In this document: in pieces, positions 1-9,220 of the stretch
Position numbering within the stretch: position 1 is the stretch's first letter
Layout: every line of letters starts with the position of its first letter
Source of the DNA: Caenispirillum salinarum AK4
GTDB lineage: Bacteria > Pseudomonadota > Alphaproteobacteria > Rhodospirillales > Rhodospirillaceae
Reading direction: 5' to 3'
Length of the DNA: 64,000 bases
Assembly (NCBI RefSeq): GCF_000315795.1
Contig: NZ_ANHY01000018.1
Coordinates: 17,810 to 81,809, forward strand
Position numbers and translations under genes: made by a program
The notes under the pieces: generated by a model
Databases searched by the model: none
What the model was told of the DNA's origin: nothing
Seen by the model: the letters and a program-made list of their open reading frames with translations, nothing else

Positions 1-2
1 AG

Positions 3-371
3 ACCCTGCCGGTGGATTCGACCCTGCTGGCATCCAACGATCACAGCCACGTCCAGGCCGCCGAAATCCGCCACGGCCGGGGCAGCTTCTGGGGCATCCA
101 GTACCACCCGGAATACGACCTGCACGAGATCGGGCACATCTGCCTGCGCTACGCGGAACCCCTGACCGAGCAGGGCTGGTTCGCGAGCGTCGCCGCCTGC
201 GAGGATTTCGTCGCCAAGCTGGATGCGCTGAACGCCGACCCGGCGGGCCGCCGGGACCTGCGCTGGCAGCTCGGCATCGATGCCGACGTGCTGGACGAGG
301 CGGTGCGCCTGCGCGAAATCAAGAACTGGATCAACTACCGCGTCCTGCCTGAGATCGCGCGGCGGCGCTGA
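3..371 (+). CDS. Type 1 glutamine amidotransferase, C-terminal part (5' end outside window)
   Basis: The reading frame is already open at the window edge, so this is the last 122 codons of a longer gene. The visible part contains a YHPE motif (His and Glu of the class I glutamine amidotransferase Cys-His-Glu triad), preceded by a SNDHSH stretch. The Cys nucleophile would lie upstream of the window. The C-terminal part after YHPE is a helical tail of about 80 residues. GuaA-like stand-alone amidotransferases have this layout. The acceptor substrate cannot be told from this fragment. It converges with the sensor-kinase gene on the other strand. Confidence 0.75.
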   Translation, partial: TLPVDSTLLASNDHSHVQAAEIRHGRGSFWGIQYHPEYDLHEIGHICLRYAEPLTEQGWFASVAACEDFVAKLDALNADPAGRRDLRWQLGIDADVLDEAVRLREIKNWINYRVLPEIARRR

Positions 372-384
372 CCGCTCCTCCCGC

Positions 385-1512
385 CTATCCCGCCGCCCGC
401 AGGCTGCGGGTCTGGGGAAAGCGCAGGGTCACGGCGGTGCCGCGCCTGGGCCGCGCACGCAGCATGAGGCGGCCACCGTGCGCCTCGATCAGCCCGCGCG
501 TCAGTGCCAGGCCCAACCCCGGATGCTCGGGGTCCACGGCCGGGCCGGCGGCCTTGTAGAAGGGCTCGGTCAGGCGCATGGGATCGTTGCGGGGCAGGCC
601 GGCGCCAACGTCCGTGACGGTGATGGTCAGGCAGCCGGCAGCGTCCTCCGCTGCCTCCAATGTCACCCGGCTGTCCTCGGGCGCGGCGTCAAGCGCGTTG
701 TCGAGCAGATGGCCGATCATCTGGCGGACCCGGCCGCCGTCGGCGCGCAGCGGCGGCAGGTCGCCCGGCGCCCACGGGAAAATGTCCACGCGGCGCTCCT
801 CGGCCCGCTCCCGCCACTCCTCGGCGATGTCGTCGCACAGGGCGGCAAGATCGATCGTATCCTCGCGCAACGGCAATTCGCCGCCGTCCATCAGCGACAG
901 TTCCACAACATCGTCCACCAGGGCCCGCAGCCGGCGGCCGGACCCGCCGATTTCCGCGGCATAGTCCTCGTAGCGCGCATTGCCCAGCGGCCCGAACACC
1001 GCCTGCGACAGCATGTCCGACAGACCGATGATGGTGTTCAGCGGCGCGCGAAGCTCGTCGGACAGCCGCTGCAGAAGCTCCGCCCGCTCGGCGCCCAGGC
1101 GGGCGATGTCGCGCTCGGCCTCCTTTGCCATGCTGCCCTTGAGAACCTCGCCGGTAATGCTGGTGTGCACCACAAGCGCCATGCGCTGTCCCTCCGCCTT
1201 TACGTGACGGCAGGAAACGCGGTACCATCGCACCTCCCACGGCGCGTGGCAGGAGTAGACATGGCGGAAATCCTCGCGATCGCCGGCCAGCACCGACTTC
1301 ACGCCGCGCCCGATGGCGCGGATGGAGGCATCGGACGATGCGCCGCAGATGGCGACGTAGTTGGTGCCCAGGCCGAAATCGGCGTCCAGGCTGCCGTTTT
1401 CTTCGCCGAAGCGGCGCCATTCGTCGCTGACGGCGACGATCACACCCTCCTGGTCGACGAGGCATCCGCTCATGGGGAGAGCGTCGACCACGGCGGCGGT
1501 CAGATCGGGCAT
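385..1512 (-). CDS. PAS-type sensor histidine kinase with aspartate in place of the H-box histidine
   Basis: The protein has an N-terminal PAS-like sensory region (about residues 1-120), a short coiled linker, a HisKA-like dimerisation segment, and a C-terminal HATPase_c domain. The ATPase domain keeps an N-box (LLDNALDAAP), a G1 box (DVGAGLP) and a G2 box (GLGLALTRG). The H-box reads SDELRAPLN, where the family has S-H-E-L-R-x-P-L-N. The codon at 1057-1059 (minus strand GAC) is Asp, so the usual phospho-acceptor His is absent. I see no membrane segment, so it is probably cytoplasmic. I chose the ATG at 1512 because a GGAGGG lies about 13 bases upstream; in-frame ATGs at 1548 and 1584 are alternatives. 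No response regulator gene is adjacent. Confidence 0.8.
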   Translation of the reverse strand: MPDLTAAVVDALPMSGCLVDQEGVIVAVSDEWRRFGEENGSLDADFGLGTNYVAICGASSDASIRAIGRGVKSVLAGDREDFRHVYSCHAPWEVRWYRVSCRHVKAEGQRMALVVHTSITGEVLKGSMAKEAERDIARLGAERAELLQRLSDELRAPLNTIIGLSDMLSQAVFGPLGNARYEDYAAEIGGSGRRLRALVDDVVELSLMDGGELPLREDTIDLAALCDDIAEEWRERAEERRVDIFPWAPGDLPPLRADGGRVRQMIGHLLDNALDAAPEDSRVTLEAAEDAAGCLTITVTDVGAGLPRNDPMRLTEPFYKAAGPAVDPEHPGLGLALTRGLIEAHGGRLMLRARPRRGTAVTLRFPQTRSLRAAG

Positions 1513-1713
1513 ATCCAAGACGTGTCCCTCCGTGTCTCGTGGGACCATGCTGGCACAGTCGCGCCGCGCGGGAAACCGTATCACGACGTCGGCGGCGGAT
1601 CGTTACCCGCTGCCGGGAAAAACGCGCAACGGTGGGAGTGCGTGCGTCGGCCGTTGCTGTCGGACGCGTAAGGGCCTATGTTGCGGCCATCCTTTCAGCA
1701 ACATGAAGTCTCC

Positions 1714-3516
<1,803 letters not shown>

Positions 3517-3546
3517 CGGCGCTCGACGGCCGTTCAGCGTCATGAC

Positions 3547-3572
3547 GCGGGGGAGTCCACGGGCTCCCCCGC
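3547..3572 (+). terminator. Hairpin between lepA and marC, probable lepA terminator
   Basis: GCGGGGGAG and CTCCCCCGC form a 9-bp stem with an 8-base loop 30 bases after the lepA stop. Only a short T-run (GTTTC) follows, so termination may be partial, and marC starts 21 bases later. Confidence 0.5.
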
Positions 3573-3593
3573 CCGCGTTTCGGACCTCCTCCC

Positions 3594-4247
3594 ATGATCG
3601 AAATCCTGCTCAACGCCCTGGTGGTGTTCTTCGTCGTCATCGATCCGATCGGCCTGGTGCCCATTTTCATCGGGCTGACCATGAAGTTCGATGCGCGCAC
3701 GAAGCGCCGCATCGCCATCCGCGGGTGCCTGATCGCCTTTGCCATCATCGTCTTCTTCGCCTATTTCGGCGAACTGGTGCTGAACGCCCTGTCCATCGAG
3801 ATGCCGGCCTTCCGCATCGCCGGCGGCGCGCTTTTGTTCTGGATCGCCTTCGAGATGCTGTTCGAGAAGCGCACCGAGCGGAAGGCCAAGCGCGCCGACG
3901 AAGCCAGCCACGAGCTTGAGGAAGACGGCGACAAGGAAGAGGAAATCCGCCACATCGCCGTATTTCCCCTGGCGATCCCGCTGATGGCGGGACCCGGCGC
4001 GATCACGACGATCATGCTGATGATGGACCGCTACGGCGACTCCGTGGAGGGGCAGTTGACGGTCATTTCCGCCTCCGCCCTGGTACTGACCGGTTCGGCG
4101 GTGCTCTTCATGGCGTCCGGCTGGGTGCAGAAGGCGCTGGGACAGACGCTGATCCTGACGGTCAGCCGCGTGCTCGGCATCGTGCTGGCGGCATTGGCGA
4201 CGCAGACGGTGATCTCGGGCATTACCGCGATCTATCCGGCGGGCTAA
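3594..4247 (+). CDS. MarC family integral membrane protein
   Basis: The protein has 217 residues and six predicted membrane segments. The first half (MIEILLNALVVFFVVIDPIG) carries the family's D-P-I/x-G motif and the second half carries PLAIPLMAGPGAITT, the other MarC signature. A hydrophilic, acidic loop rich in Glu and Lys (about residues 92-120) separates the two three-helix repeats. It would sit in the inner membrane. The transport or other role of MarC proteins is not settled; the early link with multiple antibiotic resistance was withdrawn. It lies downstream of lepA in the same direction. Confidence 0.9.
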   Translation: MIEILLNALVVFFVVIDPIGLVPIFIGLTMKFDARTKRRIAIRGCLIAFAIIVFFAYFGELVLNALSIEMPAFRIAGGALLFWIAFEMLFEKRTERKAKRADEASHELEEDGDKEEEIRHIAVFPLAIPLMAGPGAITTIMLMMDRYGDSVEGQLTVISASALVLTGSAVLFMASGWVQKALGQTLILTVSRVLGIVLAALATQTVISGITAIYPAG

Positions 4248-4259
4248 GGCGACCAGTGT

Positions 4260-4648
4260 TCACACGGCGGCGGCGATTTCGGTCCGGCTGAAATCCTCGC
4301 CCTTGAAAAGCAGCGGCCGGCCGGTGATCTTCGCCAGCGTGTAGGAGAAACAGTCCCCCATGTTCGGCCGCGCGGGGTTCTGCCCCTTGCCGAAGCGCAC
4401 GAACGCCTCGCGCGCGGCCAAAGCTTGGGCGTGATCGACAGGAATGATCTTGATTCCGACCTTCGCCACGAATGCGACAAGGTCCTCAAGCCCGCCTTCG
4501 CGCTTTCGCCCCCACAGAACCATCGACGCCTCGAGAAAGGTGACGGCCGACATGGCGCACTCCGCCGCATCAAGAACGGCGGCCTCGAAGTCTTCCATTC
4601 GGGTTCCCTGAAGAGACATGCGACAAGCGCCGAGCTACCCACGATCAT
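4260..4648 (-). pseudogene. vapC-type PIN-domain toxin, frameshifted and with a mutated active site
   Basis: Read in two frames the product is a VapC ribonuclease. It starts MIVGSSALVACLFREPE in one frame and continues MEDFEAAVLDAAECAMS in another. The family has MIVD(S/T)SAL at its start; here the first catalytic Asp is Gly. A one-base deletion near 4600-4604 breaks the frame. The later PIN motifs survive in the second frame (VTFLEAS; NMGDCFSYTLA with its catalytic Asp). The start codon overlaps the vapB stop (TGATG), the usual vapBC coupling. A frameshift plus loss of a catalytic residue points to real decay, not only a sequencing error. Confidence 0.8.
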
Positions 4649-4909
4649 CAGGACGGCAGCCCATGCTCGTCATAACCGATGATTTCGTCCGGGCTCCGGG
4701 TATCAAAATCCGGTCGCGCCGCGCATCGATCAGCGATTTTCTCGCATGGCCGCTAACCGTCGCGCCCTTTCCTTCGGGTCGCGCTGCCGGGGCTGCGTCT
4801 CCAGCGCCAGCCGCAGGGCGGTCTTCATGGCCTCTTCCACCGGCTGACCGATGGTGCTGGCGTATTCCTCCGCCATCTTCAGAAGCTCAGGGTCCTCGAA
4901 CCGTCCCAT
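4648..4909 (-). pseudogene. vapB-type antitoxin, frameshifted
   Basis: The ATG at 4909 has a good Shine-Dalgarno (GGAG, 7 bases upstream) and encodes MGRFEDPELLKMAEEY and further, typical of VapB-family antitoxins. That frame stops at about residue 61, after AAMRENR. The expected VapB tail ([18 protein letters not shown]) continues in another frame and ends with the TGA that overlaps the vapC start. A single-base deletion in the AAAA run around 4740 explains the break. With the broken vapC downstream, the whole module appears dead. Confidence 0.75.
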
Positions 4910-4975
4910 TCACGATCTCCTATTTTGGCTGCGCGCGAGCTCCGACGGGCGCCACACCGTCTCACCAGACCGAAC

Positions 4976-5140
4976 TCATTGGGGCAGCCCGTGCTCGTCA
5001 TACCCGAGAACTTCGTCCGGGCTGCGGGTGTCGTGGTCGGGAAGAGCCGCGCACTCATGCGCAATTTTCATGATGTCCGCCACCAGCGCTTCGTCGATGG
5101 TCTCCAATGGCCCAATCTCCGGGTCCTTGATCTCGCCCAT
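4976..5140 (-). CDS. Short VapB-like antitoxin remnant, no toxin gene beside it
   Basis: This small frame of 54 codons ends in [18 protein letters not shown], nearly the same C-terminus as the neighbouring vapB. A strong GGAGGTG precedes ATGGGC at 5140, which I took as the start. The N-terminal region ([19 protein letters not shown]) differs from the usual VapB DNA-binding half, so it may be a chimera or a shortened copy. No PIN gene follows it: the next 60 bases lead straight to the decayed vapB. It may still be translated. Confidence 0.55.
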   Translation of the reverse strand: MGEIKDPEIGPLETIDEALVADIMKIAHECAALPDHDTRSPDEVLGYDEHGLPQ

Positions 5141-5283
5141 TGTCATCACCTCCATCGAATCGCGCGCCGTCATCACCAGTGTACACCAGCCGCGCGCGGT
5201 TGCATCATGCGGCCGCCGCCTCACATTGGGGCGGACGGTCTTCATTCGCCACCCCATTCGCTCCCCAGCCTGAGGAGGTTTGC

Positions 5284-5880
5284 GTGCCCGAGCAAGCGCC
5301 CCTGTCCGACACCGCACTCGACCAGGTCTTTGGCAACGGCCGCACCTTCAAGGCCTGGCGCGACGTGCCGGTATCCGACGACCTTCTGCACCGCCTCTAC
5401 GATCTGTGGAAGCTGGGTCCGACCAGCGCCAACTGTTCGCCGGCGCGGGTGATCTTCGTGAAAAGCGCTGAGGCCAAAGAGCGCCTCAAGCCCTGCCTGT
5501 CGCCCGGCAACCTGGAGGCGGTGATGGCCGCGCCGGTGACCGCCATCGTCGGCTACGACACCCAGTTCTACGAGTGGCTGCCCGAATTGTTCCCCCACAC
5601 CGACGCGCGCGCCTGGTTCGCCGGCAACCCGCCGCTGATCGATGAGACGGCGTTCCGCAATTCCAGCATGCAGGCGGGATACATGATCCTGGCCGCCCGC
5701 GCGCTCGGCCTGGACTGCGGCCCCATGAGCGGGTTCGACCGCGCCCGCACCGACGCCGAGTTCTTCCCCGACGGCCGGGTGAAGTCCAACCTTCTGGTCA
5801 ACATCGGTTACGGCGATCGCGACGCCTTGCGCCCGCGCGGTCCGCGCCTGGCCTTTGACGAAGCCTGCGTCATCGAGTAA
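5284..5880 (+). CDS. Nitroreductase family protein, RutE/HadB-like (malonic semialdehyde reductase type)
   Basis: The protein has 198 residues, the length of RutE-type enzymes. These are FMN-dependent NAD(P)H oxidoreductases that reduce malonic semialdehyde to 3-hydroxypropionate, or act on related small substrates. Family features visible are [15 protein letters not shown] near the start, [41 protein letters not shown] with the flavin-binding stretch, and [11 protein letters not shown] chose the GTG at 5284 because GAGGAGG lies just upstream; the open frame runs back to 5140 without family-like sequence. No rutABCD genes are present, so a pyrimidine-degradation role is not supported by context. 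Confidence 0.8.
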   Translation: MPEQAPLSDTALDQVFGNGRTFKAWRDVPVSDDLLHRLYDLWKLGPTSANCSPARVIFVKSAEAKERLKPCLSPGNLEAVMAAPVTAIVGYDTQFYEWLPELFPHTDARAWFAGNPPLIDETAFRNSSMQAGYMILAARALGLDCGPMSGFDRARTDAEFFPDGRVKSNLLVNIGYGDRDALRPRGPRLAFDEACVIE

Positions 5881-5890
5881 TCACGCGCTC

Positions 5891-6448
5891 ATGCTGCTGA
5901 CAGAGATCACCGAGGACCGCTTCGGCGTCGAGCTGGACCTGGTCTACGCCACCGACCGCAACTTCACGGGACGCCCGGTCTACCGCCGCGCCGCCTGTTA
6001 TCTGGTGCCCGAGGCCGCCGACAAGCTGGCCGAGGCGAGCCGCCTGGCCGCCGCCGTCGGCCTGCGCCTGCGCGTGCTGGACGCCTTCCGCCCCGCCGAG
6101 GCGCAGTGGGTGCTCTGGAACCATACGCCCGACGCCGATTTCCTGGCCGACCCGCGCCGGGGCTCGCCGCACAGCATGGGCGCGGCCGTCGACCTCACCC
6201 TCGTCGATGCGGCCACGGGCAAGGTCCTTGAGATGGGCACCGGCTTCGACGAGATGGTGAAGGCCTCCTACCACGGCTCCACGGAGGTGTCGGAGGAGGC
6301 GCAGCGCAACCGCTTCACCCTGCTGGGGATCATGTCCGCCGCCGGGTTCGACTTCTACAAGGTCGAATGGTGGCATTATCAGTTGTTCAACGCCCGCGCC
6401 CGCTACCCCGTCCTGACGGACGCGGCGGCAGGCAGCGCCATGATGTAA
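5891..6448 (+). CDS. D-Ala-D-Ala dipeptidase, VanX/DdpX family
   Basis: This zinc dipeptidase family cleaves D-Ala-D-Ala. The zinc and catalytic motifs are intact: SPHSMGAAVDLTL (SxHxxGxAxD, two zinc ligands) and VEWWHYQ (ExxWH, catalytic Glu and third ligand). There is no signal peptide, so the enzyme should be cytoplasmic, as for E. coli DdpX, where it scavenges or recycles D-Ala. The ATG at 5891 gives the usual family N-terminus; an upstream ATG at 5855 would overlap the preceding gene. No vanHA genes are nearby, so glycopeptide resistance is not implied. Confidence 0.88.
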   Translation: MLLTEITEDRFGVELDLVYATDRNFTGRPVYRRAACYLVPEAADKLAEASRLAAAVGLRLRVLDAFRPAEAQWVLWNHTPDADFLADPRRGSPHSMGAAVDLTLVDAATGKVLEMGTGFDEMVKASYHGSTEVSEEAQRNRFTLLGIMSAAGFDFYKVEWWHYQLFNARARYPVLTDAAAGSAMM

Positions 6449-6461
6449 GGCGGCGGCGCCC

Positions 6462-7136
6462 GTGCTGATCCTTGCTCTCGACACGGCCATGGCCGCCTGC
6501 TCCGCCGCCGTCTGGCGCGACGGCGCACCCCTGGCCGCCCGCCGCCAGCCCATGGCTCGCGGCCAGGCGGAAGCACTGGTGCCGCTGATGCAGGCGGTGA
6601 TGGCGGAGGCCGGCATCGACGATTATGCCGCCCTCGACCGCATTGCCGTCACCCAGGGACCGGGCAGCTTCACCGGCCTGCGGGTCGGCTTGGCGACGGC
6701 CCGCGCCGTGGCCATGGCGGCGGACAGGCCGGTCATCGGGATCACCACGACCGAGGCCCTGGCCGCCGCCGTGCCGGCGGACCTGAGGGGCGACCGGCCC
6801 GTCCTGGCGGTGATCGACAGCAAGCGGGCCGACCTGTTCCTGCAGTGGTTCGGCCCCGACGTGTCGCCGCTGGCTCCACCCGACTCTGCCGAGCCCGAGG
6901 CCGTGCGGGCACGGCTGGCGGAACAGCCGGCCGTCGTGGTGGGTGATGCCGTCGCCATGCTGGGCGACCTGCCGGCGGGCTGCATCGACGCCGGTCCCGA
7001 GCTCGCCCTGCCCGACCCTGCGGTGGTCGCCGCGCTGGCGGCCGGGAAGCCGCTGCCCGATGCGCCGCCGGGGGCGCTGTACATTCGCCCGCCCGATGCC
7101 ACGCTGCCGGTCAACGGCGGGCGGCTGCGGCCATGA
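6462..7136 (+). CDS. tsaB: tRNA threonylcarbamoyladenosine biosynthesis protein TsaB
   Basis: TsaB partners TsaD and TsaE in making t6A at position 37 of ANN-decoding tRNAs. The start LILALDTAMAACSAAV and the motif VTQGPGSFTGLRVGLATA are diagnostic of the ASKHA-fold TsaB. The GTG start lies 13 bases after the preceding stop. The gene overlaps rimI by four bases (ATGATAA at the junction), the common tsaB-rimI pairing. Confidence 0.95.
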   Translation: MLILALDTAMAACSAAVWRDGAPLAARRQPMARGQAEALVPLMQAVMAEAGIDDYAALDRIAVTQGPGSFTGLRVGLATARAVAMAADRPVIGITTTEALAAAVPADLRGDRPVLAVIDSKRADLFLQWFGPDVSPLAPPDSAEPEAVRARLAEQPAVVVGDAVAMLGDLPAGCIDAGPELALPDPAVVAALAAGKPLPDAPPGALYIRPPDATLPVNGGRLRP

Positions 7137-7612
7137 TAACCGAAGCCTTCGAGCTGGTCACCGTGGGCCCGGCGCACGCGCGCGTCCTGTCCATGCTGCA
7201 CCAGGGCGCGTTCGGCCGGGATGCCGGCTGGAACGAGGGTGCCTTCGAACGTCTGCTGGGCACGCCCGGCACCTTCGGCTGGGTGGCGCAGGTCGCCGGA
7301 GCCGAGGGACCGCAGCCGGTGGCCCTGGTGGTCGCGCGCGCTGTCGCCGACGAGGCGGAAATCCTGACCATCGGCACCCTGCCCAGCGTCCGGCGCAAGG
7401 GCCTGGCGCGCGGCCTGGTGCGTGCTGCCGCCGCCGAGGCCGCCACCCGCGGTGCCGGCCGGCTGTTCCTCGAGGTGGCCGTGGACAACCCGGCCGGCGT
7501 GGCGCTCTACCACGCGCTGGGCTTCGAGGAGGTGGGCCGGCGCAAGCGCTATTACGCGCGCTCCGACGGCACCCGCGTCGACGCCATCGTCATGGCCCGC
7601 GCCGTCGCCTGA
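7133..7612 (+). CDS. rimI: Ribosomal protein S18-alanine N-acetyltransferase RimI
   Basis: This 159-aa GNAT acetyltransferase overlaps tsaB by four bases. The acetyl-CoA binding motif A is visible around residues 80-95 (VRRKGLARGLVRAA), followed by LFLEVAVDNPAGVALYHALGFEEVGRR, the standard RimI C-terminal signature. RimI acetylates the N-terminus of S18 and in some bacteria other substrates. The ATG start is set by the overlap. Confidence 0.9.
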   Translation: MITEAFELVTVGPAHARVLSMLHQGAFGRDAGWNEGAFERLLGTPGTFGWVAQVAGAEGPQPVALVVARAVADEAEILTIGTLPSVRRKGLARGLVRAAAAEAATRGAGRLFLEVAVDNPAGVALYHALGFEEVGRRKRYYARSDGTRVDAIVMARAVA

Positions 7613-7645
7613 GCCAGAGCCCGCAGGCGGGGCCGTGCAGCCCGC

Positions 7646-7912
7646 TCAGGCGTCCGCCTTCCGCACCCTCAGAACGTGCACGCCGCCCGCCGGATCGGCC
7701 GGGTCCGGTTCCAGCGACAGGATTTCATGTCCCAGATCGGTCAAGGATCGAGGGACGTTCTCCAAGGGCTCGTCTCCCCGCAGACGAATTTCCAAGACCT
7801 CACCCGGCGCGATTCGTTCCACGGCAAGCTTCGCCTTCACGAATGTGAGCGGGCAGACTTCTTGGGTTATATCGAGGGTCCGATCCGATTTACTGGTCAC
7901 GCCAATACCCAA
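7646..7912 (-). CDS. TusA-like sulfurtransferase family protein
   Basis: The small protein of 88 residues has the TusA/SirA fold signature VCPLTFVKAKLAVERIAPGEVLEI. The Cys-Pro pair near residue 19 is the persulfide-carrying site. TusA-type proteins carry sulfur for tRNA thiolation, molybdenum cofactor or sulfur oxidation; which applies here cannot be told. The gene is transcribed toward rimI and divergently from mucR across a short AT-richer promoter region. Confidence 0.85.
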   Translation of the reverse strand: MGIGVTSKSDRTLDITQEVCPLTFVKAKLAVERIAPGEVLEIRLRGDEPLENVPRSLTDLGHEILSLEPDPADPAGGVHVLRVRKADA

Positions 7913-7937
7913 TCTCTTATCCTTCTTTCAAGAACCA

Positions 7938-7966
7938 TTGCCAAGCTCGCGAGGTTCAATTATATG
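7938..7966 (+). promoter_or_regulatory. Probable sigma-70-type promoter of mucR
   Basis: TTGCCA at 7938-7943 and TATATG at 7961-7966 are separated by exactly 17 bases. They sit 36 bases upstream of the mucR start in the only AT-rich stretch nearby. Confidence 0.5.
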
Positions 7967-8001
7967 TGGTCCACCGTTCGAATATGAGGTACTGACCGCA
8001 A

Positions 8002-8418
8002 ATGAGCGAAGCAATAACCGACAAGGAACTGCTGGAGCTGACCACCGATATCGTGGCCGCGCACCTGGGCAACAATACCGTCGCGGTAAACGATATCCCG
8101 CAGTTGATCGTCGACGTCCACCGCGCGCTAAACAACGTGGGCAGCGCGCCTGTTCCGCAGGAACGTCCGCAGCCTGCCGTGCCGGTTAAGAAGTCGGTGA
8201 CGCCCGACTACATTATCTGCCTCGAGGACGGCAAGAAGCTCAAGATGCTCAAGCGCCACCTCAAGACCGCCTACAACATGACGCCGGAAGAATACCGCGA
8301 GCGCTGGGGACTGCCCGCCGACTACCCGATGGTCGCGCCGAACTACGCCAAGCACCGCTCGTCTCTGGCGAAGAAGATCGGCCTGGGCACAAAGGCGCGC
8401 CGCAAGGGCGCCGAGTAA
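8002..8418 (+). CDS. mucR: MucR/Ros family zinc-finger transcriptional regulator
   Basis: MucR proteins are alphaproteobacterial DNA-binding regulators with a histone-like, AT-site-preferring mode of action. They control exopolysaccharide, motility and cell-cycle genes. This 138-aa protein has the N-terminal oligomerisation half (about residues 1-60) and the conserved C-terminal finger region: VTPDYIICLEDGKKLKMLKRH, then LKTAYNMTPEEYRERWGL. The finger keeps one Cys and the His pair spacing seen in the family. The ATG lies 36 bases downstream of a good promoter. Autorepression is typical of the family, but I see no clear operator. Confidence 0.95.
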   Translation: MSEAITDKELLELTTDIVAAHLGNNTVAVNDIPQLIVDVHRALNNVGSAPVPQERPQPAVPVKKSVTPDYIICLEDGKKLKMLKRHLKTAYNMTPEEYRERWGLPADYPMVAPNYAKHRSSLAKKIGLGTKARRKGAE

Positions 8419-8615
8419 CGCGCCGCCGAGCCGGCCCCGCCGGGCGCCGTTTTCGCCCGCGGGTCGCCGGCGCCCCGCGCCGTCGCGGCGGTGCACGCCC
8501 TCACGGCGTGCCCTCCCCTCGCCCGGCGGGCTGGTGTCGACCATCGACGGTGCGCCCGGACGGGGCCGCTTCGGAGGCCTGAGGCGCCCGGCATCCTCTT
8601 CGAACAGCAGCCTTG

Positions 8616-8657
8616 AAGGCGTCGTCGCCGGTGCGGGCGGACGACGCCTTTCCTTTT
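8616..8657 (+). terminator. Rho-independent terminator downstream of mucR
   Basis: AAGGCGTCGTC (8616-8626) pairs with GACGACGCCTT (8640-8650), an 11-bp perfect stem, and TCCTTTT follows. It lies about 200 bases after mucR and 78 bases before fur, so it insulates fur from upstream transcription. Confidence 0.7.
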
Positions 8658-8674
8658 GCCCGGCGGGCGACTAG

Positions 8675-8701
8675 TATCGCGTGGCGTTCGCGATACGCCA
8701 C
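8675..8701. promoter_or_regulatory. Nested inverted repeats upstream of fur, possible operator
   Basis: Two overlapping inverted repeats share sequence: TATCGCG/CGCGATA (8675-8681 and 8689-8695) and GTGGCGT/ACGCCAC (8681-8687 and 8695-8701). Each has a 7-base arm and a 7-base spacer. They sit 34 bases before the fur ATG. They do not resemble an AT-rich Fur box. A regulator site or two alternative RNA hairpins are both possible. Confidence 0.35.
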
Positions 8702-8734
8702 CCACCAGCCAGATCAGGGAAAGACCAGCCGCCC

Positions 8735-9166
8735 ATGACGTCTCGGATCGAGCAGCGGTGCCTCGAAAAGGGCATGAAGATGACCGAACAGCGCCGGGTG
8801 ATCGCCCGCGTGCTGTCGGAAGCGGACGACCACCCCGACGTGGAGGAGGTCTACCGCCGCGCCACCGCCGTCGACCCCAAAATCTCCATCGCCACGGTCT
8901 ACCGGACCGTGCGCCTTCTCGAGGAGGCGGAGATCCTGGAGCGCCACGACTTCGGCGACGGCCGGGCCCGTTACGAGGAAGCGTCGGAAGACCACCACGA
9001 CCACCTCATCGACATCAACACGGGCGCGGTCATCGAATTCCATTCCGAGGAAATCGAGGAGTTGCAGCGCGAGATCGCGCGGCGCTACGGCTACCGGCTG
9101 GTGGGTCATCGGCTGGAACTCTATGGCGTTCCGCTCGCCGAGGATGATAAGACAGGGAAGCACTGA
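8735..9166 (+). CDS. fur: Fur family transcriptional regulator
   Basis: The winged-helix DNA-binding half is clear: MTEQRRVIARVLSEADDHPD and ISIATVYRTVRLLEEAEIL. The metal-binding C-terminal half shows EDHHDHLIDINTGAVIEF with the conserved His cluster, and further His residues near GHRLELYG. The usual CxxC structural zinc motif is absent, as in many alphaproteobacterial Fur/Mur proteins. The ATG at 8735 gives the normal 143-aa length; the frame is open from 8681. In this class Fur often senses manganese or iron. It is immediately upstream of olsB in the same direction. Confidence 0.92.
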   Translation: MTSRIEQRCLEKGMKMTEQRRVIARVLSEADDHPDVEEVYRRATAVDPKISIATVYRTVRLLEEAEILERHDFGDGRARYEEASEDHHDHLIDINTGAVIEFHSEEIEELQREIARRYGYRLVGHRLELYGVPLAEDDKTGKH

Positions 9167-9220
9167 CGCGCCCAGCGGGTGCGCGCGCCGTCATCCGACA
9201 GAGTTCGACCGGGATATTAC

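Larger units (their letters stand above)
8419..8734. other. mucR-fur intergenic region, no gene seen
   Basis: These 316 bases are very GC-rich. The first 190 show only low-complexity GC runs and no credible coding. The second part contains a strong terminator and nested inverted repeats, listed separately. Confidence 0.5.

Noticed and set aside
280..1671. Long plus-strand frame opposite the sensor kinase
   Set aside because: It overlaps two real genes, and the product shows no recognisable motif; the kinase motifs on the other strand are unambiguous.
5891..6448. Vancomycin-type resistance locus
   Set aside because: VanX-family dipeptidases also occur as housekeeping DdpX; no vanH, vanA or regulatory genes accompany it.
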